From CAJBLF01 sp964545415 (GTDB lineage Bacteria > Patescibacteriota > Gracilibacteria > Absconditabacterales > Absconditicoccaceae), in contig CAZJFP010000003.1 in the NCBI GenBank assembly GCA_964545415.1, positions 18,402 to 82,401 of the forward strand: a DNA stretch of 64,000 nt, read 5' to 3'. The notes below the pieces were generated by a model, which did not search any database, was not told where the DNA came from, and was given only the letters and a program-made list of their open reading frames with translations. This document shows positions 24,001 through 36,722 of the stretch, in pieces. The translations under genes were made by a program, and so were the position numbers. Numbering within the stretch: the first letter of the stretch is position 1; each line of letters begins with the position of its first letter.

Positions 24001-27000
24001 ACAGGGAAACTTCTGAGGACTTGTAGAGATAGATTACGAACCGATCACGGTAACCAGTACAGCCGGTGATACAGATATCTACGATGGATATGAACTCCAG
24101 CCAGGAGAAAAAACAAACCTCAAAATCATAGGAGGCAAAGGGAAGTGATTGGTGCAATGTATCGTAAAGGACCGATTCACCAGACAGATACAATATATAC
24201 AGAACAATCTGACCAAAATGACGCTCCAACTCGATCTTCCTGATGTCACTACTATATTCGAGGGATTCGACAAAATCGGCAATCTCGTTGATACCTATGA
24301 AGAGATCAATAGACAGGATATACAAGCAGGATATACGCAAGTCTCTGATGCTAACGCCCTCAATCTCACACCAAACGCTACAGGGACAAACGCTACAGGA
24401 GGGGTGGTGTCTTGGACAAAATATCTTTCCAAACAACAATTGAATAGTATTAGCGACAAATATGCAAGCAATCCATTTGAAGCGATACAAAAAATATTCC
24501 AGGAAGTACCGCTCGTAAATATAGATTCCAAAGAGATCAACATAAAGATTCCTGCACTCACGACTGATGATATCAAAAAATATCAGAGTTATCTCACGCT
24601 TCGGATAGACAAGAATAGTAAGATCGTTGAAGACCGGACGACTATGCTCAACGAAATACTTGCGCTCTGCGGAACAACATCAAAAGAAGAGGCACAACAA
24701 AATAAAGCAGATCTCGAAGCAGAATTTAACAGCATCAATGATAATAAAACAAAACAACGGATAGAAGCGGAAATAAAAGATATGGACAAAATCCTTACAA
24801 TGCCACAGGATACGACAGCGCAGCAAATACGATGAGATGTGAAGAATATCGGAATCAACATGAAGAATACGGCAAAGCAAATAGTAAAATTACCATACCG
24901 GAAAGTCATCCAATGAGTGAATGCGACACAGAAATTAGCGATGAACAAAGACAATATCACCAAAGAGCAACAAGCGAGATTCGACAGGACCAATGCAAGA
25001 GTTGCAAATCTGGAAAAATGCAGCAGCATATCTGCATGAATGAGTGACTTCCTGAGCTTCAGCGAAAATACTGCTTCGCTCATCCAATCTGTCAAACAAA
25101 ACATCAACGTACTCGAACAATATAAGCAATTCCCTACACAGCTCTACGAGCGGACGCACATCACGGATAGATATCTGACTGAGCTTTCAGCAGTACTATC
25201 TGAATTTATGGATTCGACAACCTATCGGCTCAATACCAATGCCAACAGATTCTCATCATATGTAGATGCGTTGATTACGCTCGTATGAGCGATCAAGACA
25301 TGGCAAGCAATCATAGACTTCTCGGTCAATCGATCAGAGAAATGTTCAAAATGTAGCAATGATAACTACGGATCATTTTCATGTAGTCTTTCATTCCTCT
25401 GCCCTAAGCTACCGATATTCCCTATCCCTGCATTCAAGATACCAAGCATCTATATGGATATATCGCACATAGATTTGGGTATGAACATCATTCTTCCTAA
25501 GATCAATTTCGTACCGATAAAGATACCACTTCCGCAATTGCCGGACCTTCCCGAACCTCCAAGCATAGAAGTGAACCGGGATTCAATCTCTAGTTATGGA
25601 TTGGACATCAATTTTATGGAAGGAATGTCTATGCCTACGATACCGGTAATACCAGAACCACCTACGCTTCCAGAACCGCCATCATTCATACCGAGCGTCA
25701 AAATCGATTTGCCAGTTCTCCCTCCAGCACCAAAAATACCAAAGATACTCCCTGAAATCAACGGTGTTCTCAAAGTAGCGGATTTCATCGGAAAGATTTT
25801 CTGTATCGTAAAATGAGGTATCGGACTCGTAGGAGAAAAATCAGTCAAAGGAAAAATAGAGCAGATGACACAAAGAACGCGGAATGTTCCTATTTTTGAC
25901 ACCTTCAATCTGACAACAAAATACAAGGATCCTCCACTTCAATGATTCGACTACAAGCTCGACGCATACCTCACCCTCAAATTCAACTTCGACGGAGTAT
26001 ATGATGTCTTCAACAACATAGCGAACGCAAGCAATGCTATTGTCTCCAAAGGTATAGAAGCACCGATAAACAAAGCCATGGAACAAGTGACAGATACGAT
26101 AAACAACAATCGAGTGACAGATACCTGATTTGAGTTTATCGAAGGATTGGATCAAGACATCAACTTCAATGGATATAATGCTAATGAAGGAAGCGGACTA
26201 GCTGATTATAGAACCATACAGAAAGAATTGAAACAAGGGCTCATAACTTTCCAAAACAGTACGCTTACCGACAAAGCGATGAATGATAGAGTCAAAACCA
26301 TCTTGGCTACCGTAGAAAACAGCTCCAAGATAGCGCCTGCTACACAACAAATCCAAGAGGTAGCTCAAGCAGCACAAGGCATCATCACCAAACAGAAACA
26401 AAAAAATCAAGAAAGGATGGAAGAGATACAGTCATACGATAGCTTCATAGAAAAATTCAAAGAAAATGAAATAGTGCTAGTCGATGAGGATACTGTTTCC
26501 GCTAAACTCACCGCACCACTCCTCACAATAGACAGTCATACCAAAAGCATACTGCAATCACAGGAGGATCCGACCAAAACATATCTCAATCTCAACAAGA
26601 AGATGGTAGAAGGATATCTCTATGCAATCAATACAGATGGTGCAGAAAAATTGAACATGAGCCAATCAACGTATAACAAGTCAAAGAAATATCTAGAAAC
26701 GACCAAAAAAGGTATCGATACCGCATTACTAGCATATGAAGATAAACCATTGCTTGCACAATCACAAGAATGTACCAATTGCGGAAACGATGATGGTGCA
26801 AACAATTACGCAAGTGATCTATCAGCATATGTCCAAGGTATATTCACGGAATATGCAGCAGAGACAGGACAAACAACTGCTGTCAATACCGTAATATCCG
26901 CTACACAGATAGAAGACATACAACAAAGATATACCACAGATATGGATATCAACAACGATGGTAATGATGATATTATTATGTACGATGAGAACAATGTATT

Positions 27001-28717
27001 CATTAAATATGCAGAACAAGAAACTGAACATTTCTCAGCAAAAGGAAATAGTATAGCAAGAAATGCATCGAAGACATTCTATAGTTATGCGAAAGAGCAT
27101 CCACGAAATCGATATATAACATCACTCGAACAGCTAGAGAATAATAGCGATGAATATGGATATACAGATATCGGAAACATCAACATCAAAGTCGTAGACA
27201 AAAACAAAGAAGTAAAATGATTCAAGACAAATGGACAGACGTTTGATACACTCCAATTCACATGGAGAAACAGCAAAGCACTTGGAGAAAAAGCAGATGG
27301 ATATATCATACAGCTTACCGACAAAGTAGATGACAAAGATACACCATCAAGTTTCTGGGATTTGTTCCCAAAGAAACCGCACTACGTGATTGTGCTGCCA
27401 AAAGACACAGAATATACCAAGGGATTGATAACAGTCGATAGTAGCATCGTCAAGAGACCTATAAATATAGAACTATGAGACAGTATACTAGCAGTAGAAT
27501 ACTATGACCCTGCACAAAGCAAAATTACGGTCACGCTCAAAGATATGCCGAGAAAACGATTGTATGCGAACATCGCATCATTAACGATCAGTCAGGAAGA
27601 TCTAACAGCGAACCAGCGCGAAAGATTCACGCTCTACAAGAAGACATCGCCTCGATCCAACCAAACGGTTGCGGGAGTACAGAATCTGGGAGATGTTACC
27701 GCACCGGTAGGAGAAATCGTATTATGGAGAAATTTGACCAACCAAGCCATCAGTACAGGAAATACCCATGAATGATATATCAACACCAACTATACGCTCA
27801 AAGCACAACGGACAGACAACGTAAACGTCTCGAGGATGATAGTAAAAAAAGATGACATAACCTATATAGACAAGAAAAACGAATCACAAACCTGAACAGT
27901 AGATTTTGGAGGACTCTTCTTTACAGGAATGGATGAACAAACATTTGAATTCATCGCCATCGACGAAAACGACAATATTGCGAAAGAGATCGTTACATTG
28001 AATATCAACATTCCTGATATAGAAGTCATCGACATCAAAAAAAGCGGAGAAAAAACAGCAGATATCATAGCCAAAATAAGCAACGATATGGATGAATGAT
28101 TGGTGATATTCCAGAGATTAAGAAATAGCGTACGGACAAATCTAGAAGGAACAAATCAGAACGCCTATGGAGGATTTGAGCTATCTCCGAACCAGACCAT
28201 CATCACGGGAGGCATATTCACCCGAGGAAACGAGATTGGACTATATGATAACCAAGGAAACGAGATAGCAAAACTCGACCCTAAGACAGGAGAGATAACC
28301 ATCACGCCAAGCTACAAAAACAAAATACAGCTCCACTTGAGTGTAACGACCCACATACCAGTCATTGAATTAAGGGATATCAGCAACAATATAACACTAT
28401 TCCAATTGGTCTTGCCTATAGAATCCATAACAGATATCCATATGCATCAGAACAAACCGCAATATGAGCAGCTCTTACTCGATGGAGAAAATTTCTGAGC
28501 ATTCAATGGCGGATATTGCATCAAAAACAGCAAAAATGATTGCGTCATTTATACAAACCAACAAGGATCTATCTATATACCAGGAGCGTACGCAAGCTCA
28601 TTAGCAGGAACATATACATTTAATACAACAACAAAAAACACTACATATACCATCAAAGATCAATCAGGCAAAGACATCGTAAGCTTCACGCTCAAGATAC
28701 AACCTACAGAAAAATAG
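15056..28717 (+). CDS. Giant exported surface protein, 4553 residues
   Basis: A single frame from ATG at 15056 to TAG at 28715, interrupted only by UGA codons (dozens). Residues 5-25 (KKLLIRILLILYGLSYF) form a signal peptide or membrane anchor. The rest is Asn/Thr/Ile-rich and exported-looking. Around 1525-1620 lies an Ig-like stretch (LTSPDIVMEGSQIPLGVIATDAYGNQI, shortened family pattern of bacterial Big domains). At about 2233-2380 there are FG-GAP/VCBS-like calcium-loop repeats: DFNNDKLKDLLIVY, DVDGNKYDDIMIM, DMDQDGVLDIV; another, DINNDGNDDIIMY, is near 3963. Residues about 3489-3570 are Pro-rich (PQLPDLPEPP, IPEPPTLPEPP). Many Cys are scattered. Likely an adhesin or a scaffold of the cell surface; no enzymatic domain recognised. 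It heads a plus-strand cluster with 28740 and 29647. Confidence 0.85.
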
Positions 28718-28739
28718 CATTTTATTTGCAACAATCGGC

Positions 28740-29618
28740 ATGAAAAAGACAGCAGCACGAATATGTATAGGTATGATAGCTATGATTGGCGGCGTTTTTG
28801 CTGATGATACGCTCAATGATTGCAATATCGTGACAGAGACCAATTTCAACGGAACGCAATGATTATTTGATCTATCATCATACACCAACGTAGTACCGGT
28901 AGACGCATTCAATACTGCTATCATTCACCTACAGGCATACTGCTGCAACGAAAAAAAAATCCTCTGTTCAGATACACTCAAAAACAAACTACCGACAGAA
29001 AAAAATTACCCGCAAAGCCCATATCTTTTCGACCATCTGATAGACGTAACAATGAGAAGGCTTGATGGTATACCAGAATTAGCCTATGGATTACCACCTG
29101 ACAAAGCAGGGAAAGCACGAAGAAAAACAATCACAGAATTTGCTAACAATACAAACGGTGAACACGCAGAAACGATAAAAAATACATTCACATCGTATCG
29201 AACACTCAACAAAAAAAACACAAAAGACCTGAAAAAAGTAAAAGAACAATTCGGAGAAGAAAATACAAAAGAATTCTCGCTAGCGGACAGATACAATACG
29301 GTATGTAAGCTTATGAAAGGCATCTACGAAGAAATTCAGGATAAGAAAACAGAAATAGGAGGGGAATTCGAAGACAACAGCTTCTTCAAAAAATGCAAAA
29401 ATATGGTAAAAGAAAGAGTGGACAGAGAACAAGGGTACACGAAACTCATCATAATCAAACAGTCATCACAACTATTAAACAAAACCACCGAAGCATACAC
29501 CCAAACATACTTTGTAGAAGAGAAACTGATGTGATTATGGAAGCTCATCAGCAACGTCAAAGATCTATTTGAGACTATCGTTCAACAAGCCCCAACATCA
29601 AAATCATGCAGTAAATAA
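28740..29618 (+). CDS. Exported protein of unknown function
   Basis: 292 residues, TAA stop, UGA-Gly at 28860 and 29532. Residues 1-21 (MKKTAARICIGMIAMIGGVFA) form a signal peptide. The mature part has Cys pairs (CNIV, CCNEKKILC, CKLMK, KKCKN, SKSCSK), otherwise Lys/Asn/Thr-rich and mostly helical. I do not recognise the family. It begins 22 bases after the giant gene and 28 bases before the pilin-like gene, so the three are very likely one transcript and one functional unit. The Cys spacing recalls the exported proteins of the facing minus-strand operon, which suggests a common secretion route with disulfides. Confidence 0.75.
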
Positions 29619-29646
29619 TTATTTTATACGTTTACCCACTCCATCA

Positions 29647-30117
29647 ATGAAAAAAACATTTCTCATCAGCATCCTTATATGATTGCGAATAGTGCCGATC
29701 AGTACATTTGCACAAACGAACAACGATTTTGAGATCATACCTGAAGCAACAAGCGGAGGTGGAGTAATTCAATCCGTACAGAATGTATGAGAAAAAGGAG
29801 GTAGCGTATGGGATATCTACAACAAAGAAGCAGATACAATGTCATGAAAAGTAGGTGATCAATTAGCTTCAGGTATTATGACATGGGATACGTTATTGGA
29901 ATATATCGTATATTTAGTCAGGTTCTTGTCACAGATAGGGATCGTTATAGGGGTGATCATGATCATCTATGCAGGGTATCTCTATGCAACAAGCGTATTT
30001 TCTTCAGGAAACATGGGAAAAGGAAAAACAGCCATCACCAACGCAATCATAGGTGTATTGGTAATAGCGTTTTCATATGCCATCATGAAATTATTGACCA
30101 GTGCATTCCTATCCTAA
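29647..30117 (+). CDS. Pilin-like (TrbC/VirB2-type) membrane protein
   Basis: 156 residues. A signal peptide (KKTFLISILIGLRIVPISTFA) precedes a soluble segment of about 60 residues. The C-terminal 80 residues have two hydrophobic helices, YIVYLVRFLSQIGIVIGVIM and AIIGVLVIAFSYAIMKLL, with a short basic loop SSGNMGKGKTA between them. This is the layout of TrbC/VirB2 conjugative pilins and of pilin-like proteins widespread in CPR. No VirB4, VirB6 or coupling protein is in the window, so a complete type IV system is not shown. UGA encodes Gly at four sites. Stop TAA at 30115 faces the stop of the minus-strand operon only three bases away. Confidence 0.7.
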
Positions 30118-30120
30118 GAA

Positions 30121-32229
30121 TTATTTACTCGCCTTAATTTGTTCTGTCAGGACAGCGCTCGTGATATTCATATCACGAAGTGTTTGCCTCATATTTTCCC
30201 AAAAAGATTGATTTTCCTTGAGAAAGGATATGGTAGTATTGATAAAATCTACATAAAGCAGATTTTGTTGAGTACGAGACAACGAAGCAATAGTGTTTTT
30301 AGGCACTTTTAGTTTTTCAGCAGCAGTTTGTACAGCCTGGAATGAAGCAATATTTTGTTGAATATCATCAATAGTGTCAGCAAACTCAGCGGAAGCAGCG
30401 GTTCTCACAGGATCAGCGATGACGATGTATTTATTATAATTGTCAGCAGTCGGGTTGGTGGTATTCATATCAAGGATTCAGACATTTAAATCCGTAAGCT
30501 CCTTTTCTTGTTCTTTTGTAGTGATCGTAGCACTCCTCTGCGCAAAGACAGGTTTGAAGCCCACCAAAATCTTGAAAGCAAAATTATCTGCAAGTTTGAT
30601 TTTGATAGTACCATCAAGAAACTCTTTTGTTTTGGAAAACTTGATCATCTGTCCGCTATCTCTAAGTCATTGAAGGACGTCGGATATTTCCTGAAAGATA
30701 GCCTGTATACTGAACACTTTTTTTCCCTTGCTCACAGTTTTGCTCTGGACAGGGACCTTGCAAAACTTGATACGGAACATATCTTCCATTTTTTCCCGTC
30801 ACAAACCGTTTGGTCATGCTATCAAAGCACAAGTACAATCAGATACGCAGATAGCTTTGTTCTGTATACCGGAAACTTCATCGCATTGTTGGATACAAGA
30901 AGACACACAAGAGACTTCACATTGTGCCTGCTCTTTGACAGAGAGACCTTGGCAGCCATATTCACAGCTTCCTGGCTGAGGATCTCAAAAAATCTGTTCT
31001 GCATAGAGATTGGAGATATATGACGCATATCAGGAATCCGAAGTGCTTCATCAAGAAGGTAAAGGATTGGAAGCATGAAATGAAGCGACAAGCGAATCAA
31101 GGACGACATCATCGGTATTTGCCGTAGTGATGAATGTGTTGATGTCTTTAATATACGTTACAGGATCCTGATATTCGATCTCTTCTCAGGAGAGTACAAT
31201 AGTCTGAGCGCTTTCTCACGAAAGACACTGATTTCAGAAAACAAGTGCAGCACCAACAAGAGGAGATGATGTAGGGACAGTGCTTTGGACAAGAGTATTG
31301 ATTTCCTTATCATCCTCGATAAGTGCAGATGAATCTATTGGACGAGTCAGAGAAGAAGATGGTGTTGTACTAGGTGTATTAGTACGATCTGAGAGCGAAG
31401 AAGCATTTCATAAAGATGCTACTCTACCAGTTCATCAAGATGATGAAGAGGAAAGAGAAGCAGCTCATCAGATAATGCTCGCTCCGCCACCGCCGCCGAC
31501 CATGTATGAAGTTTGATTATCCAACGTAGAAAGATCAGCTCACGCTTGTGTGGATGCTTGATCTATTTCAGGAAGCCTATAAAAAAGGATTTCAGGAGTT
31601 TCCTTGAACTCCTCAAAAAGGAGTTTACCGATAGCATTGATATCCACAAGCAAGTCAAAATCACTGTCATCCAAAGTGCCGTTTCGGAAAAGATCAGATC
31701 AGAAATTTGCAGTATCTATGGTAGATAAAGAATAATGATTGGTATAGAGTTCCATATACAAAGACTCGATCTTATTATTTACTGCATCTATCTGTAGTTG
31801 TGTAGCAGATCAAGTAATGTCAGTGTTACACACCAAAAATTTTTGATAGCTTTTCTTTATATCATCGGTTGTTGGGTATTTGACACCTTTGGGGAAAAGT
31901 TGTTTGAACGTGATTTGAAAAGAAGTATTGTAATTGTAGAGAACATTGATGAAATCCGATTCCTTCACACCAGGGCAATTGGTATAATACGCTTTCATGC
32001 CTTTAAAGGAGACATTAGTAGCGATTACTTCCCTATCTTTGACAGATTGTAAAGCCTTGGAATAGAGATTGCTTACAAAGGATTTTCCATGAAAAATAGA
32101 AGAAAGGGAAAGCGATCTCTCATTTGCTTGAGTAAGTGCTTGAGAAAAATCAATACCAAAAGTCCAGGAACATGTTCCGATAAGCAGTACACAAAGTGCT
32201 AGATATGTCTTATTCAGGTTTCTGAACAT
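30121..32229 (-). CDS. Exported Cys-rich protein with Ser/Gly linker
   Basis: 702 residues, start ATG at 32229, TAA stop. Signal peptide at residues 1-25 (FRNLNKTYLALCVLLIGTCSW). A helical N-terminal part is followed by a low-complexity Gly/Ser region near residues 230-280 (VGGGGGASIIGGAASLSSSS). Next comes a Cys-dense segment at about 420-485 (SCEYGCQGLS, CEVSCVSSCIQQC, CVSDCTC) that must form several disulfides or bind metal. The C-terminal 230 residues are soluble and helical. Unknown family. It is the last gene of a four-gene minus-strand operon and overlaps the gene before it by 20 bases, so translation is coupled. Confidence 0.75.
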
Positions 32230-33343
32230 TCCTTAGCTTATCATATAAAGTATATATCGGAGTGGTGATTTTGGCTAATAATTTTCCGAATCCATTGAGA
32301 TCCTCTTGATACATCAGGAATCCTATATGGAGCGGATATGCCATATACATATCACGCATCATTCTGAGACTCAAAGAAAGCGCTTCCTTGGATCGATTGT
32401 ATTCCGAAGAAAACTTTTTTGAGACAGTAGCATAGGTATTTTTAGAAATATCTTTTGGATATTTTTGGATTGACAGAAGATAATCTCACATAAAAAGACG
32501 ATAGAAGAAGAGTTCGTTATAGACAAGATTGATAAAGGAATCCATAGATGAAGTAGTATCACCATACAATCAGCAGAGAAGAATATTATAATCCGTAGAT
32601 GTCTTTGATGAACAAGTACTGAGATTTTTTGATGGTTTAACAGTTATAGAATAAGGAATCTCTCGAACCTCTTTTGCGTGTATTTCTACAATAGGTTTTA
32701 CAGCATCAAGAAGCTCTTTCGTATCAAATATGCGGACATCGCTCAAGAGATTGCGAGCATTTTTGAGATATGATTTCATAGTACGACAAGTTGCATCATA
32801 ACTACGAATTTCATTGTCACAAAGCTTAATATTGAAGTTTGCCAAAGAGAATATATTGGCTTGTTTCTCCATATCGTCTTCGCTAGAAGGATTCCAAACC
32901 AATCCGTAGATATTCGCTTGCTTCATATTCACATAATCCGTGATAATCATATTGAAGAGTTCAGGGAGCTTGGAAGCAAGATCACAATCAGTATCCAAAG
33001 AAGAACAATAATCGATTTTATTCTCATCCTCAGAGATATATTTTTGTAATGTTGTAAAATTATTATCAGTCTTCTTACAGAGTATATGGACAAAAACAGA
33101 GTATTGTGCATTATAAACATATTCATCGTTGGAGAATGAAGAATTTCAAGATACGGCAGTACAAAAATTATTTACTACAGCCTCTAGTCATTTGTCTCTA
33201 TCGATATCTTTATTATTGAGTGATCATGCAATGTTGTATATATAATCATCAGCAGGAGTGTTAGCCCAAACGCGAGCATGAAAAAAGAACGCACAGATCG
33301 CGATACACGCTATCATCGAGAGATATGTCCGTTGTTTTCTCAT
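32210..33343 (-). CDS. Exported protein of unknown function
   Basis: 377 residues from ATG 33343; an ATG three codons upstream (33352) is equally possible. Signal peptide MRKQRTYLSMIACIAICAFFFHARVWA. The mature protein has ten or so spaced Cys (FCTAV, HILCKK, DYCSS, DCDL, KLCDN, ATCRT, STCSS, ILLCG) and is otherwise helical and Asn/Asp/Tyr-rich. I do not recognise a family. UGA codes Gly at several sites. It overlaps the next gene downstream by 20 bases. Its Cys pattern resembles that of the exported protein at 28740 on the other strand, which may hint at distant homology. Confidence 0.7.
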
Positions 33344-33394
33344 GCCAGTCATACAAAGATAAAAAAGAGATAAAAAGGAAGAGGAACAAAATCA

Positions 33395-34948
33395 TTATCT
33401 GCTACATTGGGTTTCAGCTGCTTCTCTAAGGTTTTTGATCAAAGAAGCATCCTTATCCTTATCGCCTATGATTTCTGTCTTGATAACATAGATTTGTTGA
33501 CCGATAACATTGAATGCAGGAGTGATACTCTTGATCTCCGCATACGCAGCAAGGTCATGATCCAAAGCCTGTTGTTGGAGAACATCCGTGACCAATTTGT
33601 TCAACTCATTACTGAAATAATCATCTCATTTCAAAGAAGCATTAGATTCGATAGACACAGTACGTTTTTGACTGCTTACGAGATCGTCTATTTGGGATGC
33701 AAGATCTTTGGGAATGATATGTCGAGACCTTAAGACCAAATCTCCATCCAACAATCACCATACACCAGTGGCTGCAGCGACCGTCGTCTGATACACAACA
33801 ACAGCAGCACCACCTATAGCGGCTGCATCCTTGGCAGCTGCAGATCATACAGCTTTAAGATCGCCATTTTTATCATAATTAAAATCAATGAGGTTGAACA
33901 GTATTCCATCCTTTCTCTTGGATTGGCCATAGGTCGCCATGAGGAGATCATATTCCCTATCCTTATATGCTTGAGCATCTTGAGGATTGTTAGCTTGTTG
34001 TTTTTTTGAAAAGAGCATGGCAAGCCTTTTTGTCGCATCGACAAAGACTTTTTTGCTATTGTATGGTGAAGTAGAAAGCTTTGTTTTAAATGTCTTTCGA
34101 AGCGATTTTAATGTTGTTTTTTTCTTATCACAGACATCAGTCCGTCCTCTCGCACAATTATATTCTCTCTCTATAGATTCCTTCACATCAGAAGCGAAAG
34201 TAATCTCTATATAGCCTTCTTTTCCTCATCTAGAAAATTCATCGAACTGACTGGTATTATCATAATAGAGGAAACTCTTCATAGCAGACAGCATCCTAGT
34301 AAGAAGCGAAGTGACATTATTGTAGGTTGCTCCTTCTTGCAAGGAATACGCGGAAAACAATCATTTGTTCTTATATGATGCAAGAATGGCATCCATGAGC
34401 GCAAGATTCTGTTCGTTGACCTTGGAATATCGGCCTCATCAGAGTCATATCTCATATTTTTTGTCACTCAACAAAGATTCCATTTCTTCAACCAATTTGC
34501 TATCTCTGAGGAATACTTTGTTCTTGCTCGTAAGGATGACAGATCATATCACCTCCTTAAGCCCTCATACATTGATAGGATTGGTGAAAATTGTCGTAGC
34601 AGCAGCACCGAATTTAAGCTTTTGTTCAACATTTTGAGCAACCTTACCGACAACTGTCTTAGTCTCAGGAACAAATTTGTTTCATTGGAACCGGTTCGGA
34701 TTGACATATTTGCCTACATAATCTCACTCAGTACCTATCGTCTTGATGCTATTGATCATTTCCCTGACGAAATCGAGCATGAAGGTAAACTTTTGAGGAG
34801 CGGTTCAACAGATCGAAGAAGTAGAACAATACGAAGGATCCTGAGAAACGCCTTGTGTTCATTGAACAAATTGAGCATGAATATAGGAGAAACTTCCCAC
34901 GTATGCGAGCAGCAATCATATGATGCTATAGGAAAGATTTCTCTTCAT
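33395..34948 (-). CDS. Exported protein with apolar Gly/Ala segment
   Basis: 517 residues. Signal peptide at 1-24 (MKRNLSYSIIGLLAYVGSFS...HA). The mature N-terminus has a few Cys (SYCSTSSICGT). Residues about 370-415 are an Ala/Gly/Val-rich apolar stretch (AAAKDAAAIGGAAVVVYQTT) which could be a membrane segment. The remainder is Lys/Asn-rich and soluble. Several UGA-Gly codons, including adjacent ones in the YEIGLGGG region. No family recognised. Third-position gene of the operon: 20 bases after the TPR gene and 42 or 51 bases before the next. Confidence 0.7.
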
Positions 34949-34968
34949 CAGATAAAAAAGAATAAAGG

Positions 34969-36474
34969 CTATTGTGCGTCAGTCGCTTGAGTTATCTTAT
35001 TTTGGAGTATGCTTTGTTCTGTACTATTGTCACAAATACTGAGCGCTTTGAGATAGGTATCTTTTGCTAAGCTGTATTGCTTATTAGCAAAATAATAATC
35101 GCCAAGAAGATGGTAAAGATGTGACTGATGATAGGTCTCAGCAAGTGACAAAAGCTGTTTACTTATTCAAGATAGGTTTTGTTTTGCCAATTGCAATCCT
35201 ACCTGGCCATATGTACATATATCAGCTTGACTACCGGTAAAAAGAGTGGAACATTTCCCTAGATAGAGATCGACGAGCTGAGGAGCTTCCAAATAGAGTG
35301 TAAAGGGTTGTGCTGTACGAAAAGGGATATAAAACATCTGATCAAAAAACAATGCAAAATCCGATGGTTGAAGATCCACTTCACCAAGAAGGTTCTGCCG
35401 CATGCGAAGGATATTATCTCCGTCGCCAGCCTGAATATATCCCAACAGCATATATCTATACACATCTATTTTTAGGCCAGGATCAGTGACCTGATTGAGA
35501 TACAAAATGGATTGTTCATAATCGCCATACCGATAATAACAAACACCTATCAGAAACTTGTAAAGGAATTCATTGGCTGCGTCAAAGTCAGCGAGTTTAA
35601 GAAAATATTCTTTAGCTGCCTCTCGATTGTGCATAAGGAAATTAGTATAGGCAAGGACTTGATAAGGCAAGATATAGGTTTCATCCTGGTTCAACGCACG
35701 AAGTGCAAGTCTCTTGGCAAAAGAGAAGTATCAATTTTTGAGAAGCGTTAGCGAAACCAAAGCATCTCTATAATATACAGGAGGATTTTTGATTTTGACG
35801 TAATTAGCCAAAGCAGCTTCATACGAAGCGACAAAATCCTTATAACGAGGATCGGTAACTTTACCAAAAGCCGCAGTAGCGGTAGTATAGTCATAAGCTC
35901 GTAATGACTGGAGTCCTTTGTAGAACATTTCATCATCTGCAGTGATCATATTGCGCGTCCTATATTCCTTCACCAAAGTAAACGCTTCACTGAGTGAATT
36001 TACAGAATCGAGACCGACATTAGAATCATGGAAACGCGTGTAGATCACTTGATGTGGATCAAGATCCAGTTCAAAATAATCACCCACGTCTGCGACCAAA
36101 AGAGTAAGGTACTGATTGGCTTTGTCAAATTGATAATATTGAAGGAATTTTTCTACCAAAGGCTGTAATAATTCTGGATTTTTATTCTTGGTATAAAGAT
36201 ATTCCAAAACATGCAAATCCTGAAAGACCTCCGAGCTGCCCAATTCCTGATGAAGACTCTGATTCACCATCTCATTCACCTCCCCTATCGACGCAACCGT
36301 ATGTGTAGATTCTTCCAGAGAAGATTCCGTAGTAACTGAAGATGATACAAGAGATTCTTGGTCTGATGAATCATGAACAGAAAATCTTCCATCCAAAAAA
36401 AGGATAACCAACCAAAACACGAGAATCATGGTTCAGATAATCAGTCAATTGGTGTTTTTGTATGTGGAATACAT
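34969..36474 (-). CDS. Membrane-anchored TPR-repeat protein
   Basis: 501 residues from ATG at 36474. A single transmembrane segment near residues 10-31 (GLIIGTMILVFWLVILFL) without a cleavage site points to an N-terminal anchor. A Ser/Thr/Glu-rich linker (about 35-75) follows. From about 90 on there are helical pairs with TPR character, clearest in QVLAYTNFLMHNREAAKEYF, VCYYRYGDYEQSILYL and LGDYYFANKQYSLAKDTYL. TPR arrays bind partner proteins, so it may organise the exported products of the genes behind it. UGA-Gly at 36432 and 36444 in the anchor and elsewhere. It is first in its operon, with a promoter just upstream. Confidence 0.8.
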
Positions 36475-36504
36475 AAGAATGTATACAAAAGATAAATCAA
36501 TCTA

Positions 36505-36534
36505 ATTATAGTCAAAATAGCCAAAAAAGACCAA
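36505..36534 (-). promoter_or_regulatory. Promoter of the TPR/exported-protein operon
   Basis: On the minus strand TTGGTC at 36534-36529 and TATAAT at 36510-36505 with an 18-base spacer lie about 30 bases before the TPR start codon. The -10 is perfect and the -35 is moderate. The region 36475-36722 is otherwise AT-rich spacer holding divergent control sequences. Confidence 0.65.
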
Positions 36535-36722
36535 AAAATGAGCCCAAACCAAGTTAATATGGTTTGACAAAAAATAAAAGAGTAAAAAATAATTGACTTA
36601 TTTTATAAAAATATAATAAGAAATGTTTTCTTCTTTATTTCTTCAGTTTTTTTCTTTTTTTTTCTGAGTATAAGATCCGCGTCAAACAAAAAAATCATAA
36701 ACTAAAAAGAAAGGAGTAAATT

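Noticed and set aside
15056..28717. A long chain of short same-frame open reading frames that looks like a decayed or multiply frameshifted gene
   Set aside because: All are in one frame and separated only by UGA, never by UAA or UAG; with UGA as Gly they are one intact gene.
29647..30117. Evidence for a complete conjugative or type IV secretion system
   Set aside because: Only pilin-like proteins are present; no VirB4, VirB6, VirB10 or coupling ATPase could be recognised in the window.
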